This document shows, piece after piece, positions 35,016-45,691 of a stretch of DNA of 64,000 nt. Each line of letters starts with the position of its first letter. Position 1 is the stretch's first letter. The stretch comes from Engelhardtia mirabilis. Its GTDB lineage: Bacteria > Planctomycetota > UBA1135 > GCA-002686595. The translations under genes and the position numbers were made by a program. The DNA is taken from contig NZ_CP036287.1 of the NCBI RefSeq assembly GCF_007748095.1, positions 5,580,001 to 5,644,000 of the forward strand. The letters are read 5' to 3'. The notes under the pieces are model-generated. The model was not told where the DNA came from. It worked only from the letters and a program-made list of their open reading frames with translations, and ran no database searches.

Positions 35016-35088
35016 ACCTCTCAGTCGCCGCCGCCAGCGCAGCGCCCCGGGGAGCGGATCCCCGCGTCGAGCTACCGCGCCACGGGGC

Positions 35089-35868
35089 TCAGAGCTCGCG
35101 CACCCAGACGTTGCGGAAGCGCACGGGATTGCCGTGGTCCTGCAACTTGATCGGACCCTTGGGCGCGTGGGGCGAGTAGGTCGCCACCGAGCGGTGGGCC
35201 GTCGCGCCCAGGAACTCGCGCGCGTTGTGGACCAGCACGCCGTTGTGGAACATCGTCAGGCGGGCCGGGTGCAACAGCTTGTCGCCGTCGAAGCGCGGCG
35301 CCTCGAACACGATGTCGTAGGCCTGCCACTCACCGGGCGCGCGGCACACGTTGACGAGAGGCGGGTACTGGCCGTACATGGCCGCCGCCTGGCCGTCGGC
35401 GTAGGTGCGGTTCTCGAAGCTGTCGAGGACCTGCACCTCGTAGCGATCCATGAAGAAGACGCCCGAGTTGCCGCGGCCCTGACTCTCGGACACGGGCTCC
35501 GACGGCGAGGCCCACTCGATGTGGAGCTGCACGTCCCCGAAGTCGGCGCGGGTGCGGATGTCGCCGCCGCCCGAGACCTGCATCGCGCCGCCTTCCACCT
35601 TCCACTGGATCGCCTCGCCGCCCTGGTGCCAGGCCGCGGTCGAGCTGCCGTCGAACAGCACCGTGGCGTCGGCCGGCGGCGGGGTGAAGGGCCCGGCGCC
35701 CGGCTCGACCACCGGCGGCACGGGCCGCGCCGAGTCGTGCACGCGCCACTCCCCGCCCGGTAGGAAGGGTGTGTCGTCGTAGCCCACCGGGTGGTGGTCC
35801 TGGACGGTGGGACGCGCGGCGAACAGGGTCGCGCCGGCGCCGGCGAGCAACAACAGGCTGAGCTTCAT
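35089..35868 (-). CDS. exported DUF1080 (3-keto-disaccharide hydrolase-like) protein
   Basis: 259 residues with a signal peptide (MKLSLLLLAGAGATLFAARP). The rest is a concanavalin-like beta-sandwich of the DUF1080 family, with VLFDGSSTAAWHQGG at the start, GDVQLHIEWASP, GNSGVFFMDRYEVQVLDSFEN, and the end LQDHGNPVRFRNVWVREL. This family, expanded in planctomycetes, hydrolyses 3-keto-glycosides or binds glycans. ATG 35868 is set by the signal peptide; in-frame codons upstream are basic and unlike a secreted start. It is divergent from the glycosidase gene at 36058, so the two may be co-regulated in sugar use. Confidence 0.88.
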   Translation of the reverse strand: MKLSLLLLAGAGATLFAARPTVQDHHPVGYDDTPFLPGGEWRVHDSARPVPPVVEPGAGPFTPPPADATVLFDGSSTAAWHQGGEAIQWKVEGGAMQVSGGGDIRTRADFGDVQLHIEWASPSEPVSESQGRGNSGVFFMDRYEVQVLDSFENRTYADGQAAAMYGQYPPLVNVCRAPGEWQAYDIVFEAPRFDGDKLLHPARLTMFHNGVLVHNAREFLGATAHRSVATYSPHAPKGPIKLQDHGNPVRFRNVWVREL

Positions 35869-36057
35869 GGGAGCGAGGGGGTTCCGGGCGCCGATCCGGC
35901 GGCGCGGTGAGCACGCTGCGTCGGACAGCCGGCCGAGGGATCCGTGGGAGGTGCCGTCTCGAGTCGGGGGCCGGCGGGAGTATAGGCCCCGACGCCCGAG
36001 CGCGGCGCCCCGGCGGGAGCGGTGGAACCTCCGCGCCCAGTTCCGCATTCTCTTGGC

Positions 36058-38649
36058 GTGTCCGACCGCTCACCGCACCGCATTCCCGCCCTCGGCGGCC
36101 CCCTCGCCTCCCACGGTTTCGTCGAAGCCAGCGGTCGACGCTCGGCCTTCTTCGGTCGCGAGCGCGGCCCCTTCGAGTGGTGGGCCTGGCCGCTCAAGAT
36201 CGCGTCGGACCTGCGCCTGACCCTGCACCTGCCCGGCACCAGCGCTCCGATCGCGCTCGAGGCCCTGCCCGGCCACGGCACGGTCTCCCCCGGCGAGCTG
36301 GTGCTGGTCCACGAGGGCGACGACTTCCTGCTGCGTCAGACGATCGTCGCCGATCGCGAACGGGCCGTGCTCCTGTGGCTGCTCGAGCTGGAGGGCCGCC
36401 GCGAACTCGACGCGGAGCTGGCCTGCACGTTGGACCTGCGCCCCATGTGGCCGGCCGGCCTCGGCGGTCAGTTGGCCCTGCGCGATCCGGTCACCGGCGC
36501 GCTCACGCTCTCGGAGGAGACCGGCCGCTTCGCCGCTTTCCTGGGCGCAGTCGGCGGACGGGTGCGCGACGCGCCGGACGGGCGCGGCGTGCCGCGGCGA
36601 CCGATTCGCCTGGCAGCCAGGCTGCGCCCCGGCGAGACCACGCCGATCGTCTTCGCCGCCGCCCAGGGAAATGCGACGTCGCCCAGCCGCGGCAGCAGGC
36701 TCGGCCGCGGACAGGCGGCTGCCGGAACCTCGTCGGCCCGCGGCGTCGTCGATCGGGCGCGCGACACCTGGCGCGAGGTCGGCGAGAACTGGAGCGCCAC
36801 CCTCGACGCCACCCGCGCGAGCTGGTCGCGCTTCGATGCGGGCGTCGTGCGCTTGCGCTGCGCGGACGCCGACCTCGAGCGCGCCTTCGGCTGGAGTCAG
36901 GCGGTGGTCGAGCGGTCGCGGGTGCGCGTCGACGGGCTGGGGACCCTGCTGGTCGCCGGCCTGGCGCCGAGCCGCGACGGCGACCGCCCGGGCTTCGCCT
37001 GGAGCTTCGACACCGACGCCCTCTTCGCCGCCCAGGCCCTGGCGGGTCTGGGCCGCTTCACACCGGCCGCCGAGGCGCTGTGGGGTGCGGCTTCGCGCCA
37101 ACGCGCGGACGGCAAGCTGGCCCACGAGACGGTGCTCTCGGCCAAGCTCTGCGACTGGTTCGAGCGCTATCCCTATGCCTACTACCGCGGCACCACCGCG
37201 GCGCAATTCGCCCAGGCGCTGGATCGCTACGTGCGCGCGTCGGGTGACGAGGCCCTGGGCCGGGCGCTGTTGCCCGCGCTCGAGCGCGCCCTCGACTGGC
37301 TGTGGTCCGCGCGCGGCGAGTCGGGGCTGGTCACGACCTCCCGGGCCGGACTGGGTGCGGTCCAGTCCGGGCCCCTGTCGGAGGTGATCGAGTGCGATGC
37401 GTACCTGCACGGAGGGTTGTTCGCCGGGCTCCGCGCCGCGGCGCGCCTGGCGCACTGGCTGGGTGAGTCCGAGCTGGAGCGACGCTGCATCGAGCGCGCG
37501 ACCCAGTGCGCCGAGGCGTTCGAACAGCTCTGGTCGCAGGAGCACGGGTGCTACGCCTTCGCCATCACCCGCGAGGGACGCTCCCTCGACGACCGCGCGG
37601 CGCTGATCGGCCTGCCCCTGGCCGCAGGCCTCGGCAGCGACGAACGCGCCCTGGCGGCGACCCTTGGCCTGTGCCACCCGGAGCTGGCCACGGATTGGGG
37701 CCTGCGCCTGCTGGGCGAGGACGCCCCGCACTTCCATCCGGACAACTACAACAGCGGCGCGGTCCTGCCCCTTTCGAGCGTCTATGCGGCCCTGGCCTGC
37801 TACCGCGTGGGCCACACCGCCGCCGGGCACCAACTGCTGGGCACCCTGGTCAAGTTGGAGGGCCTGGGCGGTCGCGGCCTGGTCGAGGAGCACCTGCCCG
37901 GCGACCGCGCGCGACTGTCGCCGCGGCGCGTTCCGCGGCATCTGGTCTCGTCGACGGCGCTGCTCACGACCCTGGTCGACGGGGCGCTGGGGCTCGAGCT
38001 CGACGCCGCGCGTGGGCAGCTCGACGATCGCGTGAGCCTGCGCCTGCAACACCCCCTGCCCTGGTCCGAGCTCGCACTCGACGGCCTGCGCGTGGGGGCC
38101 CGGCCCTTCGACCTGACGGTCTCCCGCCGCAGCCTGCGCGACGGGGACGGCGCCCGCACGCAGATCAGCGCGCGGATCGCAGGCGAAGGCTCGATCGAGT
38201 TGGTCCTCGCCGCGGTCCTGCCGGCCGGCTCCGAGGTGCTCGAAGTGGTCGACGGCGAGGGCGCGGCCCTCGACTTCGAGCTGCGCGAGTTGGTCGCCGG
38301 CACCCGGGAGCTGCGCGCCCAGGGCACGCGCACCGGCGTCGCCGTGGCCACCCTGCGCCAGGGGCCGCACCTGCGCCTGCCGGTCCCGACCATTCGCCGC
38401 GACCGCGAGTCCCAGTCCGCTCGCCCGGTCGCCTTCCGTGCCGACGACCGTGGACTGGAGCTGACCCTTGCCGGTGCGCCCGACAGCGAGGTCGAGCTGG
38501 GCCTGACCTGCGACCTGCCGCTCGAAGTCCGCGGCGCCGAACGCGCGCGAAGGTCGGGCGGCGCCGAGTACCTGCGAGTGCACCTGCCCGCGAGCGACGA
38601 GGACCGCTACGCCCGCACCACCGTCGAGCTGCGCCGCTCGGACCGCTGA
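36058..38649 (+). CDS. glycogen-debranching-like glycosidase (six-hairpin fold)
   Basis: 863 residues from GTG 36058, no signal peptide. Residues about 20-230 form an N-terminal beta-sandwich of the GDE_N type (HGFVEASGRRSAFFGRERGPFEWW). Residues about 255-650 are an alpha/alpha-barrel like amylo-alpha-1,6-glucosidase, with GLAPSRDGDRPGFAWSFDTDALFAAQAL, ECDAYLHGGLFAGLRAAA and FHPDNYNSGAVLPLSSVYAAL. The remaining 210 residues form a beta-rich C-terminal domain. The family cuts alpha-linked oligosaccharide branches; the actual substrate is unknown. It is divergent from the DUF1080 gene and convergent with copA. Confidence 0.82.
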   Translation: MSDRSPHRIPALGGPLASHGFVEASGRRSAFFGRERGPFEWWAWPLKIASDLRLTLHLPGTSAPIALEALPGHGTVSPGELVLVHEGDDFLLRQTIVADRERAVLLWLLELEGRRELDAELACTLDLRPMWPAGLGGQLALRDPVTGALTLSEETGRFAAFLGAVGGRVRDAPDGRGVPRRPIRLAARLRPGETTPIVFAAAQGNATSPSRGSRLGRGQAAAGTSSARGVVDRARDTWREVGENWSATLDATRASWSRFDAGVVRLRCADADLERAFGWSQAVVERSRVRVDGLGTLLVAGLAPSRDGDRPGFAWSFDTDALFAAQALAGLGRFTPAAEALWGAASRQRADGKLAHETVLSAKLCDWFERYPYAYYRGTTAAQFAQALDRYVRASGDEALGRALLPALERALDWLWSARGESGLVTTSRAGLGAVQSGPLSEVIECDAYLHGGLFAGLRAAARLAHWLGESELERRCIERATQCAEAFEQLWSQEHGCYAFAITREGRSLDDRAALIGLPLAAGLGSDERALAATLGLCHPELATDWGLRLLGEDAPHFHPDNYNSGAVLPLSSVYAALACYRVGHTAAGHQLLGTLVKLEGLGGRGLVEEHLPGDRARLSPRRVPRHLVSSTALLTTLVDGALGLELDAARGQLDDRVSLRLQHPLPWSELALDGLRVGARPFDLTVSRRSLRDGDGARTQISARIAGEGSIELVLAAVLPAGSEVLEVVDGEGAALDFELRELVAGTRELRAQGTRTGVAVATLRQGPHLRLPVPTIRRDRESQSARPVAFRADDRGLELTLAGAPDSEVELGLTCDLPLEVRGAERARRSGGAEYLRVHLPASDEDRYARTTVELRRSDR

Positions 38650-38725
38650 TAGCCGAGCGGCGCGCGGGGAGCGCCGAACGCCACGCGGCCTGACCCTGCC
38701 ACCGCCTGCTCACACGTCGCACGAA

Positions 38726-38754
38726 GCGGATCCGACCGCAGGACGAGGATCCGC
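38726..38754. terminator. possible hairpin between convergent genes
   Basis: GCGGATCC at 38726-38733 pairs with GGATCCGC at 38747-38754 around a 13-nt loop, between the ends of the glycosidase and copA genes. No T-tract is present, so the assignment rests on position and pairing only. Confidence 0.3.
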
Positions 38755-38816
38755 GCAGACGCCCCGGTCGCGGACGAGCGCAGCAAGGGATCTGTGGCTC
38801 GCGGCGCGGCCCCGGC

Positions 38817-41126
<2,310 letters not shown>

Positions 41127-41199
41127 GGTTCTGGATCCGGAGGTGTACCGGCGGTCGTGAGCGCAACGCTCCGATCCGCCGGGTCAGGACCCATCTGCT

Positions 41200-41961
41200 C
41201 TATCGTCCGGCGCCGGCACCGGCGCTCGCCGCGTCGCGCTCGGGGCCAGCCTCCTCAGCGGCGGCCGCCCAAGCGGCTTCGAGGCGCGCGAGGTACTTGG
41301 CCGGCTCGGCGTCGAAGGCCGGGCGGCAACTTCCGCAGCACAGGCGCACCAACCTGTCGCCGACGACGAACTCCACCGGCTCGCCCATGGAGCCCAGGGC
41401 GTTCTTGTCGCTGACCAGACAGTTCTGAAGGGGATAGTCCGGGCTCTGGGCCGCGATCACGGCCTCGTCCAACTTGCCGTGCATGGCAGCCGGGTCGCGA
41501 CGCACCTTGGCCGCGCAGGTGTCGCAGCACAGACGGAAGAGCCGATTGCCGACGACGACTTCGACTGCCACGTCCACCCCGTCTTGCGCCAGGGGCTCGC
41601 CCGAGATCAGGCAAGTGGTGAGCGGATAGTGCGGGCGCTGCTGGTCGGCGAAGGCCGCATCGACCTTGGCTGCCGTGCCGGCCGGGTCGGCGTTCGCTGG
41701 GCCGACGCAGCCGCGGCAGCACAGTTGCACCGCTCGCCCGTCCAGCTCGAGCACGATCGGTTCGCCCATGGAACCGAGCGCCTTGCCGGAGATCGGGCAG
41801 GCGGTCACGGTGTAGGCGTCCACGCGCGGGGCGGCCTCCTCGGCCTGCGCCGGCGCCGCGCGCTCGGGCGCCTCTTCTTGCGCCTGCGGGGCGCTCTGGG
41901 CGAACAGGGCACTCGCGCCCAGGAGGGTGAAGGCTGCGAACAGGGTCTGGAAGGCTCTCAT
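41200..41961 (-). CDS. exported protein with three C...CCxxC metal-binding repeats
   Basis: 253 residues with a signal peptide (about residues 1-22) and an Ala/Glu-rich linker to residue 50. Three repeats of about 60 residues follow, each with one Cys, a beta stretch, then CC-x2-C: Cys55/Cys81-82/Cys85, Cys117/Cys145-146/Cys149, and Cys181/Cys208-209/Cys212. The conserved 'GSMGEP' and 'RL.RLCC' sequences mark the motif, seen in planctomycete and related secreted proteins. The arrangement resembles TRASH or YHS-like small metal-binding folds. A periplasmic copper/silver chaperone or buffer role is inferred from the cus and copA neighbours. It lies 160 bp after cusA. Confidence 0.75.
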   Translation of the reverse strand: MRAFQTLFAAFTLLGASALFAQSAPQAQEEAPERAAPAQAEEAAPRVDAYTVTACPISGKALGSMGEPIVLELDGRAVQLCCRGCVGPANADPAGTAAKVDAAFADQQRPHYPLTTCLISGEPLAQDGVDVAVEVVVGNRLFRLCCDTCAAKVRRDPAAMHGKLDEAVIAAQSPDYPLQNCLVSDKNALGSMGEPVEFVVGDRLVRLCCGSCRPAFDAEPAKYLARLEAAWAAAAEEAGPERDAASAGAGAGR

Positions 41962-42121
41962 GGGTCGGTCTCGCGGAATGTGGGTCAGGCGCGCTCTCGG
42001 GGGGCAGTCGGGTACGCAGCCCGGCGCCATGCGTTAGCCATAGGACACCCCGTCCTTCCGACCACCCACAATCAGCCTTCGCCGGCCGACGCCCTGAACG
42101 CTGGCACCTTGATCGTTGTGC

Positions 42122-45100
42122 TCACGCCCGCGATCGGGCCAGGGCCATTTGCAGCTCGACGCGCAGGCAGTAGAGCGTCGGCACGACGAAGACGCTGAGC
42201 AGCACCGCGACCATGCCACCGACGGTGGGAATGGCCATCGGAACCATGATGTCGGAACCCTTGCCGGTCGAGGTCAGGACCGGGATCAGCGCCAGCACGG
42301 TGGTCGCGCTGGTCATCAGGCACGGACGGATGCGACGCAGTCCGGCGGCCACGACGGCCTCACGCACCTGCGCCACTTCCGTCGTCTCACGCCGGTCGAA
42401 CTCCTGGCGCAGACTGGTCGCCATCAACAGGCCGTCGTCCGTCGCGATCCCGAACAGCGCGAGGAATCCGACCCAGACCGCGACCGAGAGGGCCACCGGT
42501 CCGACCTGAAACAACTCGCGCAGGTTGGCGCCGAAGAGCGGCAGGTCGAGGAACCAGGGCTGGGCGTAGAGCCACAGGAGGGCGAAACCTCCGGCCCAGG
42601 CGACGAGGACGCCGCTGAAGACCATCGCCGTCGTGAGCAGCGAGCGCAGCTGCAGGTGCAAGAGCACGACGATCAACGCCAGTGCGATCGGCAACACCAA
42701 GCGCAGGGTGCGCGACGCGCGCACTTGGTTCTCGAACTCGCCAGCGAGTCGGTAGGAGAGGCCGGGCGGGAGCGTCAATCGACCCTCCGCGACCGCCGCC
42801 GCCAAGCGGGCCTGGACCCGTTCGGCCAGGTCCACCGCTCCGATGCCCGGCGCGGCGTCGAAGATCACGTTGGCGAGCAGGAAGCCGTCCTCACCGCGCA
42901 CGCTCTGGGGTCCGCGTTCGTAGCGCAGGTGCGCCAACTCCCCGAGTGGCACGCTGCCACCCGCGGGCGTGCCGACGAGGATCCTGCGGATGTCCTCGAT
43001 CGAAGCGCGGCGCTCGCGCGGGTAGCGCACGCTGACCGGGTAGCGCTCGCGCCCTTCGATCACGGTCGTCAGCGTCACGCCGCCCAGGGCCGTCTCGATC
43101 ACGTCCTGCACCGAGCGCACCGACAGGCCCTGTCGCGCCAGGGCCTCGCGGTCGAGGTCGATCTCGATGTACGGCTTGCCCAGGACTCGATCGGCGAAGG
43201 CGCTGCCGGGCGCCACGCCCTCGATCTGAGCGAGCAGACCCTCGATCTTCAGGGCGACTTCCTCGATCTCGTCCAGGTCGGTCCCCAGCACCTTGACGCC
43301 CATCGGGGCGCGCAGGCCGGTCTGCAACATGATGCGCCGGGTCTCGATCGGCTGGAGCATCGAGGCCGTGGTCAAGCCCGGCACCATCGCCGCCGCCGCG
43401 ACCTCGTCCCAGATGTCCCGCGGCGTGCGGATCTCGTCGCGCCACTGGCGCACGGAACGGCCCTGCTCGTCGAGCCGGTACTCGGGCTTGTAGGTGACCA
43501 GGGACTCGACCATGCCGATCGGAGCGGGGTCGAGGGCGCTCTCGACGCGGCCGATCTTGCCCACCACGTCCTCGATCTCGGGGATCGCGCGCACGCGCCG
43601 GTCGGCCTGCTGCAACAGGTCGAGCGCCTCGCCGATCGAGGCGTGGGCCATGGTCACCGGCATCAGGAGGAACGCGCCCTCGTCCAAGCGCGGCATGAAC
43701 TCGCGCTCGAAGCCGGGCATGCGCGCTGCCAGGGCGCGCGCGGGGCTGCTTTGCACGACGGCCGACGGCAGCCAGCCGAAGCTACGCTCGAACCCCAGCC
43801 ACGCCGTGACCCCGAAGGCCACCAATGCCGCGGGCAGGGCCAGGAAGGCGAGCTTGTTGGCCAGGCACCAGCGCAGGATCCGCTCGTAGCCCGCGCGCAG
43901 CAGCACGAATCCGAGCAGCGGCAGGCCCAACAGGCACAGGGTCGCGAGCCCGCCCGCGATCGGCCGATGGGGCCCCAGAGGCGCCCAGTCCGAGCCCAGG
44001 AGGACCACGACGCCCAGGGCCAGGATCGGTCCCAGGAGGCGCGCCAAGGGCCGACGCCTGCGATCGGCGTCCGGCCAGGGACCGACACCGAACAGCACCA
44101 CGGCCATGGCCGGCAGGGTCACCAGTCCGAGGGCGATCGAGGCCACCAGCACGATCGTCTTCGTCGCGGCCAGGGGCCCGAAGAGCTTGCCCTCGGCGCC
44201 GTGCATCGCGAATACCGGCAGGAACCCGATCACGGTCGTGAGCACCGCCGTGGTCACGGCGCCGCCGACCTCGGCCAGGGCGCGGCCGACGGCCCTGCGC
44301 GCGTGGGCCAGACCGCGGCCCGTGGCGGGTTGGCGGATCGCCGCTTCGGTCACGACGATGCCGACATCGACGAGCGTGCCGATCGCGATGGCGATGCCGG
44401 AAAGGGCGACGACGTTGGCATCGACGCCGAACAGGCGCATGCCGACGAAGCCCACCAGCACGGCCAAGGGCACCAGGGCGGCCACCAGCACCGCCGCCCG
44501 CAGGCGCGCCAGGAGCAACACGATCACGGCGACCGTGACCAGCATCTGCTGGCGCAGGGCGCGCTCGAGCGTCCCCAGGGTCTCGCCGATCAACTCGGTT
44601 CGGTCGTAGAAGGGCACGATCCGGACCTGGGTCTGCGTGCCGTCGGCGAGGGCGCTGCGCGGCAGACTCGGGGCCAGCTCCGCGATGCGCGCCTTGACCC
44701 GCTCGAGCACGGCCATGGGGTTCGCGCCGTAGCGCACGACCACCACGCCACCCACCGCCTCCGTGCCCCCCTTGTCGAGGGCGCCCCGGCGCAGGGCCGG
44801 TCCGATCGACACCCGAGCGACCTCGCGCAGGGTCACCGGCACGCTGTCGGTGCTCTTGACCACCACGGCTTCGAGGTCCGCGACGCTCTCGACCAGCCCG
44901 AGGCCGCGCACCACGTACTCGGCGCGATTGAGCTCGACCGTGCGCGCGCCCACGTCCACGTTGCTGGCCCGCACGCTGGCGGCGACCTGCTGCAGGGTCA
45001 CGCCGGCCGCGCGCATGGCGTCGGGATCCACCTCGATCTGGTACTCGCGCACGTAGCCGCCGATCGAGGCCACCTCCGCCACGCCCTCGACCCCCGCCAG

Positions 45101-45691
45101 GGCCGGCCGCACGACCCAGTCCTGGATCGAACGCAGCTCTTCCAAGCCGAAGCCCCCCGCGGGCCGGCTCGGCGCGCCCTCGGTCGCCACGCTCCAACCT
45201 TCGAGCGTGTACCAGAAGACCTGGCCCATGGCCGTGGCGTCGGGCCCCAGGCGCGGCCGCACGCCTGGCGGTAGGGTGGCCTGGTCGAGACTCGCGAGCT
45301 GTTCGAGCACGCGCGTGCGCGAGAGTTGGAAGTCGGTCTGCTCGTCGAAGATGACCGCGATCGATGACAGGCCCATCATCGAGCTCGACCGCACGCTCTC
45401 CACGCCGGAGACGCCCAGGAGCGTCATCGTCAGCGGATAGGTGATCTGGTCCTCGACGTCGCGCGGCGAGCGCCCGGGCCAGTCGGCCACCACGAGCTGC
45501 TGGTTCTCGCCCGTGTCGGGGATCGCGTCCACCGGAACCCGATCCCGCGGCAGCTCGCCCAGGTCCCAGTCGAAGGGCGCGACCACGAGCCCCCAGACCG
45601 CGACCAGGCCGGTCAAGAGCGCCACCACCAACTGGTTCTCGAGCGCCCAGGCGAAGATCGGCGCGAGGGGCCGTTCCTGGCGCTCGGTCAC
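42122..45691 (-). CDS. cusA: heavy-metal RND efflux permease CusA/CzcA-type
   Basis: 1189 residues, the typical length of heavy-metal RND pumps, with the N-terminal span followed by DWLGELPRD-like porter sequence and the usual 12-helix, two-fold repeat layout. The proton-relay region of helix 4 reads GTLVDVGIVVTEAAIRQ, keeping the Asp and Glu of CusA/CzcA, and the LPPGVRPRLGPDATAMGQVFWYTLEG stretch in the porter domain is characteristic of CusA. It exports Cu(I)/Ag(I) or divalent cations from the periplasm across the outer membrane with CusB and CusC. Start GTG 45691 overlaps the cusB stop (GTGA). Substrate choice between monovalent and divalent ions cannot be decided by eye. Confidence 0.93.
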   Translation of the reverse strand: MTERQERPLAPIFAWALENQLVVALLTGLVAVWGLVVAPFDWDLGELPRDRVPVDAIPDTGENQQLVVADWPGRSPRDVEDQITYPLTMTLLGVSGVESVRSSSMMGLSSIAVIFDEQTDFQLSRTRVLEQLASLDQATLPPGVRPRLGPDATAMGQVFWYTLEGWSVATEGAPSRPAGGFGLEELRSIQDWVVRPALAGVEGVAEVASIGGYVREYQIEVDPDAMRAAGVTLQQVAASVRASNVDVGARTVELNRAEYVVRGLGLVESVADLEAVVVKSTDSVPVTLREVARVSIGPALRRGALDKGGTEAVGGVVVVRYGANPMAVLERVKARIAELAPSLPRSALADGTQTQVRIVPFYDRTELIGETLGTLERALRQQMLVTVAVIVLLLARLRAAVLVAALVPLAVLVGFVGMRLFGVDANVVALSGIAIAIGTLVDVGIVVTEAAIRQPATGRGLAHARRAVGRALAEVGGAVTTAVLTTVIGFLPVFAMHGAEGKLFGPLAATKTIVLVASIALGLVTLPAMAVVLFGVGPWPDADRRRRPLARLLGPILALGVVVLLGSDWAPLGPHRPIAGGLATLCLLGLPLLGFVLLRAGYERILRWCLANKLAFLALPAALVAFGVTAWLGFERSFGWLPSAVVQSSPARALAARMPGFEREFMPRLDEGAFLLMPVTMAHASIGEALDLLQQADRRVRAIPEIEDVVGKIGRVESALDPAPIGMVESLVTYKPEYRLDEQGRSVRQWRDEIRTPRDIWDEVAAAAMVPGLTTASMLQPIETRRIMLQTGLRAPMGVKVLGTDLDEIEEVALKIEGLLAQIEGVAPGSAFADRVLGKPYIEIDLDREALARQGLSVRSVQDVIETALGGVTLTTVIEGRERYPVSVRYPRERRASIEDIRRILVGTPAGGSVPLGELAHLRYERGPQSVRGEDGFLLANVIFDAAPGIGAVDLAERVQARLAAAVAEGRLTLPPGLSYRLAGEFENQVRASRTLRLVLPIALALIVVLLHLQLRSLLTTAMVFSGVLVAWAGGFALLWLYAQPWFLDLPLFGANLRELFQVGPVALSVAVWVGFLALFGIATDDGLLMATSLRQEFDRRETTEVAQVREAVVAAGLRRIRPCLMTSATTVLALIPVLTSTGKGSDIMVPMAIPTVGGMVAVLLSVFVVPTLYCLRVELQMALARSRA

